NCBI GenBank assembly: GCA_002430405.1
Contig: DJBM01000005.1
Coordinates: forward strand, 1-5,685
Direction of reading: 5' to 3'
From: Actinobacteria bacterium UBA5976
GTDB lineage: Bacteria > Actinomycetota > Actinomycetes > S36-B12 > UBA5976
Length of the DNA stretch: 5,685 bases
Translations under genes and position numbers: made by a program
Notes under the pieces: model-generated
Told to the model about the DNA's origin: nothing
Databases searched by the model: none
What the model saw: only the letters and a program-made list of their open reading frames with translations
Part shown: positions 4,532-5,685 of the stretch, piece after piece
How the letters are laid out: the number at the start of each line of letters is the position of its first letter
How positions within the stretch are numbered: position 1 is the first letter of the stretch

Positions 4532-5685
4532 TTGAGTTATCACGCTTATTAAGCGCACTAAGTCCGGCGTTGTATTCCTTTAAGTCGATATCGCCATCAC
4601 GATCGGCGGCTCGATCAAGTTGCTTTGCTAAGCGAGTGTCACTGCGAGCCCACATCACAGCAACAATTACGAGAAGCACAAAAGTTGGAACTTCACCAAG
4701 TGCCCAAGCAATACTGCCCCCTGCTTGAGAGTCAGCTAACAAACTAGTTACCCAAGGTGGTTGCACCTGGATGTACCAATCAACACCGATTGGTTCAGTC
4801 GACTGCATGAGAGAGATAGCAAAAAATGCGTGAAGTGATAAACCAACTAACACAATCATCAAGCGTGACCAATATGGGATTTCTCTTGGACTTGGGTCAG
4901 AGCCAATGACCACGTAACTAAAGAGCAAACCAGAAATTAAGAAATGAACTTCCATAAAAATATGCCCGGTATGACTACCCATTAAAGTCGCAAATAACGG
5001 CGTGAAGTACATCGCGTAGAGCCCAAATGTGAAGACCCCCAAAACGAATAATGGATGGGTGCTTCGTCGCGAATAGTTGCTATTAAGCGCTGCCAATATC
5101 CATTCGCGTGCGCTTCGATGATCAGTTACTTTCTTAGCGGGCAAAGCCCGCAGCGCTAATGTGATTGGGTTACTGAGAACAATAAAAATTGGAGCAATCA
5201 TAGATAAAACCATGTGTTGAATCATGTGATACTGAAACGAAACTTTTGAATACATGCTGATTCCAGCGCTGGTAGTCCATATAACTAAACCAATACCAAC
5301 CATGAAGGAAATTGTGCGAAGCACACCCCAGTCAATCCCATTGCGTTTAACTCGCAAAACACCGATCGCATAAAGCGCAGCAGCTAGCAAACTAAAGGTC
5401 AGCATGAACCATTCGGGATTCCAACCAAAAATCACATTTGAAAAAGTAGGCGACGGCGGATACGCAAAGCCAAGAATCTCTTCACCTGCCGAATTCAGTG
5501 GCGCAGAAGAACGACTTGTTGGAGTGGATTTAAGCGCAACGCCAACCCCAATTGCAATGGCCATGATCACAGCATCAGTAGCGAGAAAGCCTTTCAAGTT
5601 TGCATTCGAAGTTAAGTGGGCACGAATTTTTACAGCTAAAGCCATGAGGATTGCAAAAAATATAATCTTCAAGACCACTAGTTGG
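4521..5685 (-). CDS. CopD/CtaG-type fusion: copper-linked cytochrome c oxidase assembly membrane protein, C-terminal part (5' end outside window)
   Basis: The C-terminal region is a caa3-type CtaG domain, a seven-TM protein tied to copper delivery and assembly of cytochrome oxidase. Counting from the GTG at 5678, it spans about residues 89-345, with helices near 89-109, 117-137, 151-176, 208-230, 238-260, 272-292 and 322-345. Key motifs are YHMIQHMVLSMIAP (His151, His155), the helix-start GHIFMEVHFLISG (His239, His245), IGSDPSPR, HAFFAISLM (His283), and the tail DRAADRDGD...EYN typical of actinobacterial members. Ahead of it, two further helices (about 2-18 and 31-49) look like the end of a CopD copper-uptake domain. 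The frame stays open through GTG to the edge (…QLVVLK, a CopD-like helix start), so the true start lies outside; actinobacterial fusions of this type run to roughly 600-700 residues. The gene converges on the hydrolase and shares no operon with the folate genes. CtaG assignment is strong; the CopD part is inferred from a short remnant. Confidence 0.9.
   Translation of the reverse strand, partial: QLVVLKIIFFAILMALAVKIRAHLTSNANLKGFLATDAVIMAIAIGVGVALKSTPTSRSSAPLNSAGEEILGFAYPPSPTFSNVIFGWNPEWFMLTFSLLAAALYAIGVLRVKRNGIDWGVLRTISFMVGIGLVIWTTSAGISMYSKVSFQYHMIQHMVLSMIAPIFIVLSNPITLALRALPAKKVTDHRSAREWILAALNSNYSRRSTHPLFVLGVFTFGLYAMYFTPLFATLMGSHTGHIFMEVHFLISGLLFSYVVIGSDPSPREIPYWSRLMIVLVGLSLHAFFAISLMQSTEPIGVDWYIQVQPPWVTSLLADSQAGGSIAWALGEVPTFVLLVIVAVMWARSDTRLAKQLDRAADRDGDIDLKEYNAGLSALNKRDNSTSE

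Noticed and set aside
4543..4555. CGCTTA-T-TAAGCG inverted repeat near the convergent gene ends, as a terminator
   Set aside because: The stem is only 5-6 bp, lies inside the CtaG coding region, and has no adjacent T-run on either strand; the A5/T5 run at 4509-4513 is about 30 nt away.
4560..4610. EF-hand-like calcium loop (DRDGDIDLKE) in the CtaG C-terminal tail
   Set aside because: Position 1 of the loop would be Ala, and the DRAADRDGD...YN tail is a common feature of actinobacterial CtaG proteins, so calcium binding is not supported.
5263..5272. Palindrome CCAGCGCTGG in the CtaG gene
   Set aside because: Ten-bp palindromes are expected several times in a window of this length, and it is deep in a coding region.
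1..5685. Search for defence islands, CRISPR repeats, tRNAs, insertion sequences or attachment sites
   Set aside because: All but about 22 bases are accounted for by conserved housekeeping-type genes; no direct repeat arrays, transposase motifs or tRNA-like folds were seen.

Overview
The window is a gene-dense piece of a bacterial chromosome, most likely from a low-GC, streamlined actinobacterium such as a freshwater planktonic lineage (acI/Nanopelagicales or a similar group). Three things point to this. The gene order ftsH-folE-folP-folB-folK-DUF3180 is characteristic of Actinobacteria. The protease motif HEGGH, the FtsH tail and the CopD/CtaG fusion protein match actinobacterial forms. Base composition looks mid-forties percent G+C by eye, well below most actinobacteria, and only about 22 bases of the window lie between genes. 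The lineage is an inference from family knowledge; no search was run.

Layout: positions 1-927 hold the 3' part of ftsH, the membrane-anchored AAA+ zinc protease. It is followed, with tiny gaps or overlaps, by a complete folate cluster: folE (936-1547), folP (1553-2404), folB (2401-2757) and folK (2757-3257). The four-TM DUF3180 protein (3254-3736) overlaps folK by 4 nt. After 9 nt comes a carbon-nitrogen (nitrilase-superfamily) hydrolase (3746-4531), which may have its own leaderless promoter. On the minus strand, entering from the right edge, is the C-terminal half of a CopD/CtaG-type copper and cytochrome oxidase assembly membrane protein (4521 to beyond 5685). Its 3' end overlaps the hydrolase tail to tail by 11 nt.

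How the genes work together: FolE makes dihydroneopterin triphosphate from GTP. An enzyme not in this window must dephosphorylate it. FolB then makes 6-hydroxymethyl-dihydropterin, FolK pyrophosphorylates it, and FolP joins it to p-aminobenzoate to give dihydropteroate. The overlapping stop/start codons suggest one translationally coupled transcript, probably continuing from ftsH. DUF3180 travels with folK but has no known function. The hydrolase and CtaG have no obvious link to folate.

No CRISPR array, RNA gene, insertion sequence or clear defence system was seen. The less ordinary signals are a candidate promoter overlapping the DUF3180 stop codon, a perfect 18-bp palindrome early in the hydrolase gene, the terminator-less convergent overlap, and the positionally conserved unknown DUF3180. 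I do not see convincing evidence of an undescribed multi-gene system.
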